Assembly (NCBI GenBank): GCA_947503285.1
Contig: CANNDD010000004.1
Coordinates: forward strand, 372,001-436,000
DNA length: 64,000 nt
Source: an uncultured Croceitalea sp.
Lineage (GTDB): Bacteria; Bacteroidota; Bacteroidia; Flavobacteriales; Flavobacteriaceae
Direction of reading: 5' to 3'
Below, one piece after another: positions 18,550 through 27,330 of the stretch (within the stretch, counting starts at the first letter, position 1; each line of letters begins with the position of its first letter). The translations under genes and the position numbers were made by a program. The notes beneath the pieces were generated by a model. The model was not told the origin of the DNA. It searched no databases and saw only the letters and a list, made by a program, of their open reading frames with translations.

Positions 18550-19044
18550 CTAATTACTGCGAGTATACAACAAGTGGTCAAGTAGGGTGAAATCGACGCT
18601 TAAATCGTCTTTTAACTCATACTTGATGATCAAATCGCCCCAATATTGGCCGTCTGAAAAATCAGCAACGATCCATTTATGGTTCATTACCTTTATTTTG
18701 TTGATCTTAAAATCACTTTCCATACCCTCATACGGTATCAACGGATTATCGCCCCGGCGCTCGTTGGTTTCCAAAAGCTTATCCTCGATATAACGTGTGG
18801 GCTGCTTCAAACTCAAATGGTCATAGTAGGCCAAGGCATCGTCGTTGTTTTCCAATGAAAAGTACTGCATATCCAAAACCCGCAGTTTTTCTTGCTGTAC
18901 CGAATCTTTTAGTGCCGATACCTCATTCTGTAGTTTTTCGATTTCCATTTGATTGGCGTTTTGTATTTTGTTACCATTGACAATCATATACAACGCAATC
19001 AACGACACGAAGACAAAGAGGTATAGAAAAATATTCTTTTTCAT
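18550..19044 (-). CDS. Membrane-anchored coiled-coil protein, unknown
   Basis: A 164-residue protein with one N-terminal membrane segment (IFLYLFVFVSLIALYMIV), then a heptad-rich stretch (MEIEKLQNEVSALKDSVQQE) likely to form a coiled coil, and a C-terminal domain of about 100 residues with NHKWIVADFSDGQYWGDLII. I do not recognise the family. It is one base downstream of the PhnP-like hydrolase on the same strand, so it is probably translated from the same mRNA. Confidence 0.75.
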   Translation of the reverse strand: MKKNIFLYLFVFVSLIALYMIVNGNKIQNANQMEIEKLQNEVSALKDSVQQEKLRVLDMQYFSLENNDDALAYYDHLSLKQPTRYIEDKLLETNERRGDNPLIPYEGMESDFKINKIKVMNHKWIVADFSDGQYWGDLIIKYELKDDLSVDFTLLDHLLYTRSN

Positions 19045-19045
19045 T

Positions 19046-19822
19046 TTAAATCGTAATTTTCAAATTATCATAGGCCAAAAATACACCTTCGGGTAGTTCT
19101 TTTTGAACTTCTTCATGAAATCCCAAAAGATGGCTAATATGTGTGAAATAAGTACGCTCGGCCCCTACCCTGTTGGCAAACTCCAACGCCTCTTCCAAAT
19201 TAAAATGGGAATGGTGCGGTTCGATTCGCAAAGCATTGACCACTAACACCTTACAATTTTTAAGTTTTGATAGCTCTTCTTCTTCAACGCGCTTCACATC
19301 GGTCAAATACACAAAATCCCCAATACGATAGCCAAGTACCGGTAATCGATTGTGCAGTACTTCAATGGGCGTCACTTTAAGACCTGAAAGTTCGAAAGGC
19401 TTGTGCTTATCTACCAAATTTATAGCTACTGCCGGAGCTCCCGGGTACCTGTCGGCATCAGCAAAAATATAATCAAACCGTCTTTTTAAGGCTTTCACCA
19501 CCCGTTCATGGGCATATATGGGAATGTCGCCCTGTCGAAAGAAAAAAGGTCGTATATCATCGATACCCGCGGTATGGTCTGAATGCTCATGGGTAAATAA
19601 AACACCACTCAATTGATCGATAGGATTTCGCAAGAGCTGCTGTCTAAAATCGGGACCGCAATCAATGACATAATTACAATCTGCCCATGAGACCAGAACG
19701 GAAACCCGCAGTCGCTTATCCTTTTCATCGGCACTTAAACAAACGGGATGTCGGCTCCCCAAAATCGGAATTCCCTGAGATGTTCCCGTACCCAAAAAAG
19801 TGATTTTCAAACTGCAATCCAT
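19046..19822 (-). CDS. MBL-fold metallohydrolase, PhnP-like
   Basis: A 258-residue metallo-beta-lactamase-fold protein. The metal motif is THEHSDHTAGIDDIRPF (HxHxDH near residue 79-84), and further ligands are the Asp in YLTDV and the His in HHSHF and THISH. The start FLGTGTSQGIPILG and the following Cys-containing stretch HPVC are typical of the PhnP-like group (cyclic phosphodiesterases acting on ribosyl phosphates) common in Bacteroidota. There is no phosphonate operon nearby, so the physiological substrate is open. It heads a two-gene unit with the coiled-coil protein. Confidence 0.83.
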   Translation of the reverse strand: MDCSLKITFLGTGTSQGIPILGSRHPVCLSADEKDKRLRVSVLVSWADCNYVIDCGPDFRQQLLRNPIDQLSGVLFTHEHSDHTAGIDDIRPFFFRQGDIPIYAHERVVKALKRRFDYIFADADRYPGAPAVAINLVDKHKPFELSGLKVTPIEVLHNRLPVLGYRIGDFVYLTDVKRVEEEELSKLKNCKVLVVNALRIEPHHSHFNLEEALEFANRVGAERTYFTHISHLLGFHEEVQKELPEGVFLAYDNLKITI

Positions 19823-19870
19823 TTAAGTCAAAATTATAACATATTTGTCTAAAAGATTTTTCTAACTTCT

Positions 19871-19878
19871 TAACTTTG
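19871..19878 (+). promoter_or_regulatory. Candidate -7 promoter element (TAACTTTG)
   Basis: An exact TAnnTTTG match 20 nt before the start of the 487-residue protein gene. A TTTG at 19844-19847 is upstream with 23-nt spacing, looser than the usual 19. Confidence 0.5.
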
Positions 19879-19898
19879 TTAACAACAAAGACATATAC

Positions 19899-21362
19899 AT
19901 GGCTCCTTTAGGTACTAAAGTTGGTGGTTTTGAAAACGTACCATCCATAAAAGCAAAAACCCTTCGTATCAATTTGAATCCGGATATCTACGGAACCTTT
20001 GCCGAAATAGGTGCCGGCCAAGAAACGGCCAGGCATTTCTTTAGGTCAGGTGGGGCCTCTGGCACCATTGCCAAAGCGATGAGCGCCTACGACAAATCGT
20101 TCAGTGATGCCATTTATGGGATTGAGGAGGATGGACGCTATGTGACCCAAGCCCGCTTGAAAACGATGTTGCGCCATGAAATGGATTTGGTGGAAAAGCG
20201 AATCGACAGAAACAGCAATCCTGATTATTTGTTCTTTTCGTATGCCAATACCGTGGCCACCATAGATTTCTCAAAGCGTTACAAAGGGCACGGATGGATA
20301 GGCCTACGGTTTCAATTGGATCCAAAACAGAAAGAATACGATGAGATCATACTTCATGTTCGCTTTAAACAAAATGAGGCACGGTTACAGCAAGAAACCC
20401 TGGGTATACTTGGTGTTAACCTGATTTACGGGGCCTATTTCAAACACGATAGACCGCGTAAGCTCTTGAAATACCTCTATGACCATATCGACAAGGACAC
20501 CCTTGAGATTGACATGATCAACTTTACCGGGCCCAGTTTTAAAGGTGTCGATAACCGTTTAATGAGCCTACAACTTATTAAAAATGACATGACCGATGCG
20601 GTGATGTTCGGCCCTGATGGTAATAACCTTTTGCCTGCATCCATTTTATACAAGAAGAATATTTTGGCTTTAAGGGGCAGTTTTAGGCCGGTTACCAAGG
20701 TAAATATGGATATGTTCCAGAAATCGTATGATATTTTCGTGCGCGAACAAACCGTAGATTACGACAATACCATCGTCATTTTTGAAATTACACTATCAAA
20801 TCTGCGGGCATCAGGTGAAATCGATGAACAGGACTTTATGGACAGGGCCGAATTGCTATGCTCCCTGGGCCATACCGTAATGATCTCTAAATTTCAAGAA
20901 TATTACAAACTGGTAGAATACCTGAACAACTATACCAAGGCACGTATCGGCTTGACCATGGGTGTCAATAATTTGGTCGATGTCTTTGATGAAAAATACT
21001 ATCGCCATTTGAGTGGCGGTATTTTGGAGGCCTTCGGAAAACTGTTCTTCAAAGATTTGAAGGTATACCTCTACCCCATGAAAGATTCCGATACGGGACA
21101 GATCATGACCAGTAACAATGTGAAGGTACATCCACGTATGAAAGAATTGTATAAATTCTTTAAGTACAATAATAAGGTCATGGATATCATTGATTACGAT
21201 CCCGATATCATGGATATCTTCTCAAGGGAAGTCTTAAAACGCATTACCAACGGTGAAGACGGTTGGGAAGAAATGCTACCCGAAGGTATTGCCGAAGTCA
21301 TTAAAGAAAAAAAGCTGTTTGTTCGCAAGCAAATTGAGGCAGAAGAAGTTGAAGAGGAGTAA
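19899..21362 (+). CDS. Conserved 487-residue protein of unknown function
   Basis: A cytosolic protein without signal peptide or membrane segments. Distinct blocks are FAEIGAGQETARHFFRSGG (residues 28-46), GTIAKAMSAYDKSFSDAIYG (51-70) and a C-terminal VHPRMKELYKFFKYNNKVMD. I have seen close homologues carry misleading names such as nicotinate-nucleotide adenylyltransferase, but no HxGH nucleotidyltransferase motif is present, so I leave the function open. It ends with an acidic tail (EAEEVEEE). It stands alone with its own promoter element, and a terminator follows. Confidence 0.75.
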   Translation: MAPLGTKVGGFENVPSIKAKTLRINLNPDIYGTFAEIGAGQETARHFFRSGGASGTIAKAMSAYDKSFSDAIYGIEEDGRYVTQARLKTMLRHEMDLVEKRIDRNSNPDYLFFSYANTVATIDFSKRYKGHGWIGLRFQLDPKQKEYDEIILHVRFKQNEARLQQETLGILGVNLIYGAYFKHDRPRKLLKYLYDHIDKDTLEIDMINFTGPSFKGVDNRLMSLQLIKNDMTDAVMFGPDGNNLLPASILYKKNILALRGSFRPVTKVNMDMFQKSYDIFVREQTVDYDNTIVIFEITLSNLRASGEIDEQDFMDRAELLCSLGHTVMISKFQEYYKLVEYLNNYTKARIGLTMGVNNLVDVFDEKYYRHLSGGILEAFGKLFFKDLKVYLYPMKDSDTGQIMTSNNVKVHPRMKELYKFFKYNNKVMDIIDYDPDIMDIFSREVLKRITNGEDGWEEMLPEGIAEVIKEKKLFVRKQIEAEEVEEE

Positions 21363-21369
21363 AGGAAAA

Positions 21370-21416
21370 ATAGGACCAAATAATTTTGTATTTGATCCTA
21401 TTAGGGTGATTTTTTG
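21370..21416. terminator. Terminator between convergent genes
   Basis: AATAGGAcCAAATA (21370-21383) pairs with TATTTGaTCCTATT (21390-21403) with one internal mismatch and a 6-nt loop. A T6 run follows at 21411-21416. It serves the 487-residue gene and could also help to stop the Bcp transcript from the other side. Confidence 0.6.
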
Positions 21417-21419
21417 AGA

Positions 21420-21875
21420 CTACGCCTCAAGAATCTGCGCAGCATGGTCTTTGGTCTTCACTTTTGAAATGACCCGTTCAACAACACCTTCTCCATTTAC
21501 GATAAACGTGGTGCGATGTAAGCCGTCATAACTCTTGCCCATGAATTTTTTTGGCCCCCAGACCCCAAAGGCATCAATGACCGTATGGTCTTCATCGGCC
21601 AAAAGCGGAAACTGGAACTCGTATTTATTTTTAAAATTAGTCTGTTTTTTTTCAGAATCTTCGCTAACGCCCAAAATATGGTACCCCTGCGCTTGCAGCT
21701 CGGCATAATTATCACGTAGATTACATGCTTCGGCCGTACAACCCGGAGTATTGGCACGTGGATAGAAAAAAACAACAAGCTTTTTACCACGATAATCAGA
21801 TAAATTTATAGTGTTTCCATCTTGGTCTTTTGATGAAAATTCAGGTACTTTATCGCCTTCTTTTAAAGTATTCAT
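21420..21875 (-). CDS. bcp: Thioredoxin-dependent thiol peroxidase, Bcp/PrxQ type
   Basis: A cytosolic peroxiredoxin that reduces peroxides with thioredoxin as electron donor. The start at 21875 (MNTLKEGDKVPEF) gives 151 residues, the usual size; the frame extends 15 codons upstream. The peroxidatic Cys is in PRANTPGCTAEACNLRD, with the second (resolving) Cys five residues later, the PrxQ arrangement. Other family blocks are VVFFYP and LLADEDHTVIDAFGVWG. It is divergent from the endonuclease III gene with 49 bp between start codons. Confidence 0.92.
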   Translation of the reverse strand: MNTLKEGDKVPEFSSKDQDGNTINLSDYRGKKLVVFFYPRANTPGCTAEACNLRDNYAELQAQGYHILGVSEDSEKKQTNFKNKYEFQFPLLADEDHTVIDAFGVWGPKKFMGKSYDGLHRTTFIVNGEGVVERVISKVKTKDHAAQILEA

Positions 21876-21924
21876 ATCAAAATTATTTTTGTTTAAAATA
21901 TTTTTGATAAAATTAAACAAAAAA

Positions 21925-22590
21925 ATGACAAAACAGGATAAGGTTGCCTTTACGATTCAAACTTTACAAGAACTTTATCCGACTATTCCAGTTCCTCTAG
22001 ACCACCAAGACCCCTACACCTTATTGATAGCGGTATTGTTATCCGCACAAAGTACCGATGTAAGGGTAAACAAAATAACCCCCCTACTTTTTGAACGGGC
22101 CGATAATCCTTACGACATGGTCAAATTGACTGTTGAAGAAATCAGGGAAATCATAAAACCCGTCGGCTTATCACCCATGAAATCAAAGGGCATCCACGGT
22201 CTTTCTAAAATTTTGATTGAAAAATACAATGGAGCGGTCCCTCAAGAGATGGAACTGTTGGAAGAACTACCCGCCGTCGGGCATAAAACGGCCAGTGTGG
22301 TAGTTTCACAGGCATTTGGAATTCCGGCGTTTCCTGTGGATACCCATATTCACCGGTTATTGTACCGATGGGGTTTTAGTAATGGTAAGAATGTGGTGCA
22401 AACTGAAAAAGATGCCAAAAGACTCTTCCCCAAAGCACTTTGGAATGATTTGCATCTTCAAATCATTTGGTATGGCAGGGAATATTCACCGGCCCGGGGA
22501 TGGAATCTGGAAAAAGACATCATCACGAAGACTATTGGCAGAAAATCGGTATTGAACGACTATTATAAAACTAAAAAAACCGCTATTTAG
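21925..22590 (+). CDS. nth: Endonuclease III (DNA glycosylase/AP lyase) without Fe-S cysteines
   Basis: A base-excision repair glycosylase of 221 residues. The start is the ATG at 21925; the frame is open further upstream into the divergent bcp region. The helix-hairpin-helix ELPAVGHKTASVVV contains the catalytic Lys, and FPVDTHIHRL the catalytic Asp. The usual C-terminal C-X6-C-X2-C-X5-C iron-sulfur loop is absent: after YSPARGWNLEKD the protein ends in ITKTIGRKSVLNDYYKTKK without any Cys. It should still remove oxidised pyrimidines. Its stop codon lies inside a terminator stem. Confidence 0.88.
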   Translation: MTKQDKVAFTIQTLQELYPTIPVPLDHQDPYTLLIAVLLSAQSTDVRVNKITPLLFERADNPYDMVKLTVEEIREIIKPVGLSPMKSKGIHGLSKILIEKYNGAVPQEMELLEELPAVGHKTASVVVSQAFGIPAFPVDTHIHRLLYRWGFSNGKNVVQTEKDAKRLFPKALWNDLHLQIIWYGREYSPARGWNLEKDIITKTIGRKSVLNDYYKTKKTAI

Positions 22591-22600
22591 CGGTTTTTTT
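22573..22600 (+). terminator. Rho-independent terminator of nth
   Basis: CCGCTA / TAGCGG with flanking A7/T7 pairs and a TT loop, followed by the T run to 22600. The nth stop codon TAG (22588-22590) is part of the stem. Confidence 0.85.
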
Positions 22601-22619
22601 AATTCATTGAATCCGAGGT

Positions 22620-22763
22620 TTAGTTCAAAACCGTTTCGAATTTCATGTTGTTACAATCAATGACCTTCATTGACTTAGAGAATGCGAGCAAAAACGAGAC
22701 TGTCTCAGGTCTAGCCTTTGTGATTCTACAAATTTTTTGTTCTTCAGAGTAAATTTCTTCCAT
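22620..22763 (-). CDS. Small protein, 47 residues, downstream of the ECF sigma gene
   Basis: A complete short frame: it starts MEEIYSEEQKICRITKARPE and ends KVIDCNNMKFETVLN. It lies 72 bp downstream of the sigma factor gene on the same strand, the position often taken by an anti-sigma gene. The product is soluble, has two Cys, and shows no membrane segment. Codon use looks like the neighbouring genes, and the frame fills most of the gap between nth and the sigma factor. I do not recognise the family. It may be a small regulator of the sigma factor, but that is inference from position only. Confidence 0.6.
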   Translation of the reverse strand: MEEIYSEEQKICRITKARPETVSFLLAFSKSMKVIDCNNMKFETVLN

Positions 22764-22835
22764 ATTCTAGCATTAATGTTATGATAGGATAACGCCAGTA
22801 AAATGGAAATATTGCTCCGTTCGACCTAATGCAGA

Positions 22836-23417
22836 TTAATTCGTTAAAACGATATTATGTTTGTCAACGATTTTTCTTAGGTTGATCAAAGCGTAGCGCA
22901 TACGGCCTAGGGCAGTATTGATGCTGACACCGGTGTTTTCAGATATTTCCTTAAAGCTCATATCCTTATAGATACGCATCATCAAAACTTCACGCTGGTC
23001 ATCTGGTAGTTCGTCAATCAATAAGGTCAAATCACTATCGATTTGGTCTTTGATCAGCTGCTTTTCGGCATTCAACTTATCATCTTTGATGACCGAAAAA
23101 ATATTGAAGTCATCATTACCTTCGAACTTTGGCATTCTTTTATTCTTACGAAAATGGTCGATAATCAAATTGTGCGCAATTCGCATGACCCAAGGTAAAA
23201 ATTTGCCCTCTTCATTGTAAGAACCCCTTTTCAGGGTCTTGATGACCTTGATAAAAGTATCTTGAAAAATATCTTCGGTAATATCCCGATCCAGAACTTT
23301 GGAATAGATAAAGCTGGTAATTCTTTGGTTGTGTCGGTTAATTAAGACTTCAAGGGCTTTTTCGTCTCCTGCAACATAATTGCTTACCAATATCGAGTCG
23401 TCGATTTGTAGTTCCAT
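22836..23417 (-). CDS. ECF-type RNA polymerase sigma factor
   Basis: A 193-residue sigma-70 family protein with only regions 2 and 4. Region 2 contains ITEDIFQDTFIKVIKTL (core binding) and LPWVMRIAHNLIIDHFRKNKR (-10 recognition, residues about 72-95). Region 4 contains LPDDQREVLMMRIYKDMSFKEISENTG and the recognition helix SINTALGRMRYALINLRK (about 155-185). No anti-sigma gene with a membrane segment is adjacent; only a 47-residue ORF follows. The target regulon cannot be told from sequence. Confidence 0.93.
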   Translation of the reverse strand: MELQIDDSILVSNYVAGDEKALEVLINRHNQRITSFIYSKVLDRDITEDIFQDTFIKVIKTLKRGSYNEEGKFLPWVMRIAHNLIIDHFRKNKRMPKFEGNDDFNIFSVIKDDKLNAEKQLIKDQIDSDLTLLIDELPDDQREVLMMRIYKDMSFKEISENTGVSINTALGRMRYALINLRKIVDKHNIVLTN

Positions 23418-23638
23418 ACAAATTACTTTTTGGTTAAAATTAGCGCCAGACCACCAAGGGTTTGGACTTTGAGTTATTAGTATAATTTTAAAAAAGTAAT
23501 TATTTCTGTATAGGCCTATCAGGATTTTAATTACACATCAAATATAGTTACAAGGGGCTCCTCATGAAAAACTATGTTGTGATATGCGTTATTTTAGATG
23601 TCAAAGTTAACAATATAGACATTAAGTACAATCAATTG

Positions 23639-23646
23639 TATCTTTG
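23639..23646 (+). promoter_or_regulatory. Candidate -7 promoter element (TATCTTTG) of uvrA
   Basis: An exact TAnnTTTG match, 18 nt before the preferred uvrA ATG at 23665. It overlaps the alternative TTG start at 23644, which supports the ATG. Confidence 0.5.
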
Positions 23647-23664
23647 TTGCTTAAATATACGCAA

Positions 23665-26442
23665 ATGCCCACTGTTTTAGACGTTGACCCCAAGAAAAAC
23701 ATCATCATAAAGGGTGCCAAACTTCATAATCTCAAAAATATTGACGTCGTTATACCCCGAAACAAGTTGGTCGTCATTACCGGATTATCGGGATCCGGAA
23801 AGTCGAGCCTTGCATTTGACACCCTATATGCAGAAGGTCAACGTAGGTATGTGGAAAGCCTCTCGTCTTACGCGCGACAATTTCTAGGGAAGCTCGATAA
23901 ACCTAAAGTAGACTATATCAAGGGCATTGCCCCTGCCATTGCCATTGAGCAAAAGGTAAATTCCACAAATCCCCGTTCGACTGTTGGCACGACTACCGAG
24001 GTTTACGATTACCTCAAGTTGTTGTTCGCCCGTATTGGCAAGACCATCTCCCCCATTTCGGGCGAAGAGGTCAAAAAGAACACGGTCACCGATGTGGTCA
24101 ATTATGTAAAGACCTTTAAAGAAGGTACAAAATTGCTCTTACTGGCCCCTATACATATAAAAGAAGATAGGGATGCCCTAAAATCGTTACAACTATTCTC
24201 AAAACAAGGTTACGCACGTATCAAATATAACGGGGAGATCATGCGTATCGATCAAGTACCCGAGACTATCGGAAAGCAATTTGATTTGGTGGTGGATAGG
24301 ATCGTAGTCAAAACGGACGAAGATTTTTTGAACCGATTGGGTAATGCGGTCGACAATTCCTTTTTCGAGGGAAAGGGAAATTGTGCCATTGAGGAATTGG
24401 AGACTAAAGAGCAACAGCTATTCAGCAATCAGTTTGAATTGGATGGCATGAAGTTTTTAGAACCCAATGTACACCTTTTCAGTTTCAATAACCCCTACGG
24501 TGCTTGCCCTAAATGTGAAGGTTATGGGGACGTCATCGGTATCGACCCCGATTTGGTCGTGCCCAATACGGCACTTTCAGTGTATGAAGAGGCCATATTT
24601 CCATGGCGTGGCGAAAGTATGGGCTGGTATCGTGAACAATTGGTGAACTCCGCCTATAAATTTGATTTCCCTATACACAAACCTTGGTTCGAACTTTCTG
24701 AAGACCAAAAACTCGTGGTTTGGAATGGTAACGACCATTTTATAGGAATCCATAAATTCTTTGAACAGCTTGAGGAAAAAAGTTATAAAATCCAAAATCG
24801 GGTAATGCTTTCGCGTTATCGCGGTAAGACCAAATGTTCCCTTTGTCAGGGTAAAAGGTTACGAAAGGAATCTGATTATGTAAAAATAAATGGCAAGTCC
24901 ATTTCTGATATTATTGAACTTTCGATAAAAGATTTGGTCGTCTTCTTTGCAGAAATGCAACTATCGGAACATGATACCCACATTGCAAAACGCTTGCTAA
25001 AGGAGATCAACACCCGATTGGACTTTTTAAATAAGGTAGGGTTGAACTACCTCACTTTGAACCGTAAATCAAATACCCTATCAGGTGGGGAAAGCCAGCG
25101 AATCAACTTGGCAACATCACTGGGCAGTAGTTTGGTCGGTTCGATGTACATCTTGGATGAACCGAGTATCGGCCTACACCCGAAGGATACGGAAAACTTG
25201 ATCGAAGTGTTAAAATCGTTACGGGACCTGGGCAATACCGTTATTGTAGTGGAACACGATGAAGATATTATGAAAGCGGCAGACGAAGTTATCGACATTG
25301 GCCCAGAGGCGGGTACCCTAGGGGGCAAGGTCGTCGCAACCGGACCAATGAAAGCAATACTACAATCAGATTCGTTGACTGCATCTTATTTGAACGGAGC
25401 AATGGAGATAGCGGTACCTAAAGAAAGGCGTAATTCTAAAAACTATATTCAAATTGTCGGTGCCCGTGAAAACAACTTGAAAAATATTGATGTTACTTTT
25501 CCTTTGAACATGCTGACCGTGGTTACTGGGGTTTCCGGGAGCGGTAAGAGTACTTTGGTCAAAAAAATACTCTATCCTTCCATATTAAAGGAAGTGGGCG
25601 GTTATGGTGAAAAGGCTGGCCAATTCACAAAAGTAGATGGCAAGTATGCCCAAATCAAGCATGTGGAATTTGTCGACCAGAACCCGATCGGTCGGTCCTC
25701 ACGTTCCAATCCCGTAACCTATATCAAGGCCTATGATGATATTCGGGCCTTGTTTGCGACCCAAAAGCTGAGTAAGCTTCGTGGCTACCAGGCCAAACAC
25801 TTTTCATTCAATGTAGATGGTGGGCGCTGTGAAAAGTGTAAGGGTGAAGGTGAGATCACTGTAGAAATGCAATTTATGGCCGATGTACACCTCGAATGTG
25901 ATGTTTGTGATGGCAGACGCTTTAAAAGAGAGGTTTTGGAAGTGAAGTTTGAGGGTAAAAGTATCAACGATATTCTCAATTTGACCATTGATGAGGCCAT
26001 TGCCCACTTTGAAACCCACAAACAAAATAAGATCGTAAACAAGTTACAACCCTTGCAAGATGTCGGCCTGGGCTATGTAACCTTGGGGCAAAGCTCTTCG
26101 ACACTCTCTGGTGGTGAGGCGCAACGTATTAAACTAGCTTCTTTTTTGGTCAAAGGAAATACCAAGGAAAAAGCCCTGTTTATCTTTGATGAACCCACTA
26201 CAGGACTCCATTTTCACGACATCAAGAAACTCTTGAAGTCTTTTGACGAATTATTGGCCAAAGGGCACTCCATTGTTGTTATCGAACACAATATTGAACT
26301 GATTAAATGTGCGGATTATATCATTGACCTTGGCCCTGAAGGTGGTGTAAATGGGGGTTATCTACTAGCGGAAGGTACTCCTGAAGAAATCGTAAAAAGT
26401 AAGGAGTCGTTTACGGCGAAGTATTTAGCGGAAAAGATTTAG
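23665..26442 (+). CDS. uvrA: Excinuclease ABC subunit A
   Basis: The DNA-damage recognition ATPase of nucleotide excision repair, 925 residues, a usual length. Walker A of the first ATPase is GLSGSGKSS at residues 40-48 and of the second GVSGSGKST in the C-terminal half. Two ABC signatures ([17 protein letters not shown] and [16 protein letters not shown]) are each followed by Walker B ([16 protein letters not shown]). Zinc modules are visible: CPKCEGYG with [13 protein letters not shown] in the first half, and [10 protein letters not shown] with [12 protein letters not shown] in the second. I chose the ATG at 23665 over an upstream TTG because the candidate promoter overlaps the TTG. Confidence 0.97.
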   Translation: MPTVLDVDPKKNIIIKGAKLHNLKNIDVVIPRNKLVVITGLSGSGKSSLAFDTLYAEGQRRYVESLSSYARQFLGKLDKPKVDYIKGIAPAIAIEQKVNSTNPRSTVGTTTEVYDYLKLLFARIGKTISPISGEEVKKNTVTDVVNYVKTFKEGTKLLLLAPIHIKEDRDALKSLQLFSKQGYARIKYNGEIMRIDQVPETIGKQFDLVVDRIVVKTDEDFLNRLGNAVDNSFFEGKGNCAIEELETKEQQLFSNQFELDGMKFLEPNVHLFSFNNPYGACPKCEGYGDVIGIDPDLVVPNTALSVYEEAIFPWRGESMGWYREQLVNSAYKFDFPIHKPWFELSEDQKLVVWNGNDHFIGIHKFFEQLEEKSYKIQNRVMLSRYRGKTKCSLCQGKRLRKESDYVKINGKSISDIIELSIKDLVVFFAEMQLSEHDTHIAKRLLKEINTRLDFLNKVGLNYLTLNRKSNTLSGGESQRINLATSLGSSLVGSMYILDEPSIGLHPKDTENLIEVLKSLRDLGNTVIVVEHDEDIMKAADEVIDIGPEAGTLGGKVVATGPMKAILQSDSLTASYLNGAMEIAVPKERRNSKNYIQIVGARENNLKNIDVTFPLNMLTVVTGVSGSGKSTLVKKILYPSILKEVGGYGEKAGQFTKVDGKYAQIKHVEFVDQNPIGRSSRSNPVTYIKAYDDIRALFATQKLSKLRGYQAKHFSFNVDGGRCEKCKGEGEITVEMQFMADVHLECDVCDGRRFKREVLEVKFEGKSINDILNLTIDEAIAHFETHKQNKIVNKLQPLQDVGLGYVTLGQSSSTLSGGEAQRIKLASFLVKGNTKEKALFIFDEPTTGLHFHDIKKLLKSFDELLAKGHSIVVIEHNIELIKCADYIIDLGPEGGVNGGYLLAEGTPEEIVKSKESFTAKYLAEKI

Positions 26443-26655
26443 TTGTACTAACCTCACGCTGTACGAAGTTTTTACAGGTATCTAAATCAAAATCGGGCTA
26501 TTGTTTTCAACCTCGTATAATCGTCAGTTTCGAGTTCTAAGTCGCTATTTTTCGGTTGAACAGCGATGCTACCAATTCTGAGTAGATTTCGATGTGTTCG
26601 GATTACCCAGAATTGCAGTTAGCATTATCGCTTAGCATTTTTTCTAATAATCCAT
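26443..26655. other. Gap without recognised feature
   Basis: This stretch separates uvrA from a minus-strand membrane protein gene. No open frame, strong terminator or repeat was recognised. Confidence 0.5.
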
Positions 26656-27054
26656 TCAGTTTTGATTCTTTAAGATATTCAAGATTATGAAAGAGGTAGT
26701 TATTGCCGATAAAATAGTAGTTAGAGTGATTATTCTTTCAGTTTTAGTCAGCCTGATTTTTTCAACTAGTTCATAATTTGGAAATTTACGATGAAAAATA
26801 AAAAAGAAGGCAAAATATAGTAGGAAATAAAATCCAACTATCCAGTAGATATTTACATCGTATTTTAGATTTACTAAAACATAAATATTCAGACTAACGA
26901 TTAGACTCAAAATATAAGATGGAAAAATAATCCAAAAGTCTTTTTTTCCGCGATAAAATTTGATGTAGATTTTAGATAAAAAAATGAAAGGAAAGTATGT
27001 CCATTTTACGTTTTCATTCATCTTATATTTAGTCATTTTTAAGTCCATTTGCAT
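26656..27054 (-). CDS. Small membrane protein, unknown
   Basis: A 132-residue, very hydrophobic and AT-rich protein with about three membrane segments (WIIFPSYILSLIVSLNIYVL, IYWIVGFYFLLYFAFFFIF, ITLTTILSAITTSFIILNIL). Several ATGs lie close together (27054, 27048, 27036, 27021), so the start is uncertain. I do not recognise the family. It stands alone, and its base composition is lower in G+C than uvrA and the bestrophin gene on either side, which could mean recent acquisition. Confidence 0.55.
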   Translation of the reverse strand: MQMDLKMTKYKMNENVKWTYFPFIFLSKIYIKFYRGKKDFWIIFPSYILSLIVSLNIYVLVNLKYDVNIYWIVGFYFLLYFAFFFIFHRKFPNYELVEKIRLTKTERIITLTTILSAITTSFIILNILKNQN

Positions 27055-27215
27055 TCAGTTTTGATATTAATCACAACGCTTGGATAAGTTGGATTAAAAT
27101 TCCAATTTATCAGTTGATAACGAAGTTCGTTTAAAAACTTTGCAAATCTAGAAGCTAAACCAACTAGTCCCAAAATAGTTTTTACAGTTAGATTTCTTAC
27201 ACTCCTTTTAGTCGG

Positions 27216-27251
27216 TTCGAAATGACAGGGATTATTAACAGTCATTCCGAA
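27216..27251. repeat. Small imperfect inverted repeat (TTCGAAATGAC / GTCATTCCGAA)
   Basis: Two 11-bp arms with one mismatch, 14 nt apart, in the gap before the bestrophin gene. The words GTCATTCCGAA and TTCGAAATGAC belong to dispersed intergenic palindromes that are often seen in Bacteroidota genomes. Confidence 0.45.
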
Positions 27252-27330
27252 TGAGTAAAACGACGACAAAACTCAACAACCATTTAATAGTCATAATTTC
27301 GTAGCTTGTCTCCTAGAAAAAACTGCTTCC

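Noticed and set aside
27039-27269. 76-codon minus-strand frame with FGMTVNNPCHFEPTKRSV at its start
   Set aside because: Such words arise when the common intergenic GTCATTCCGAA palindrome is translated; no real gene.
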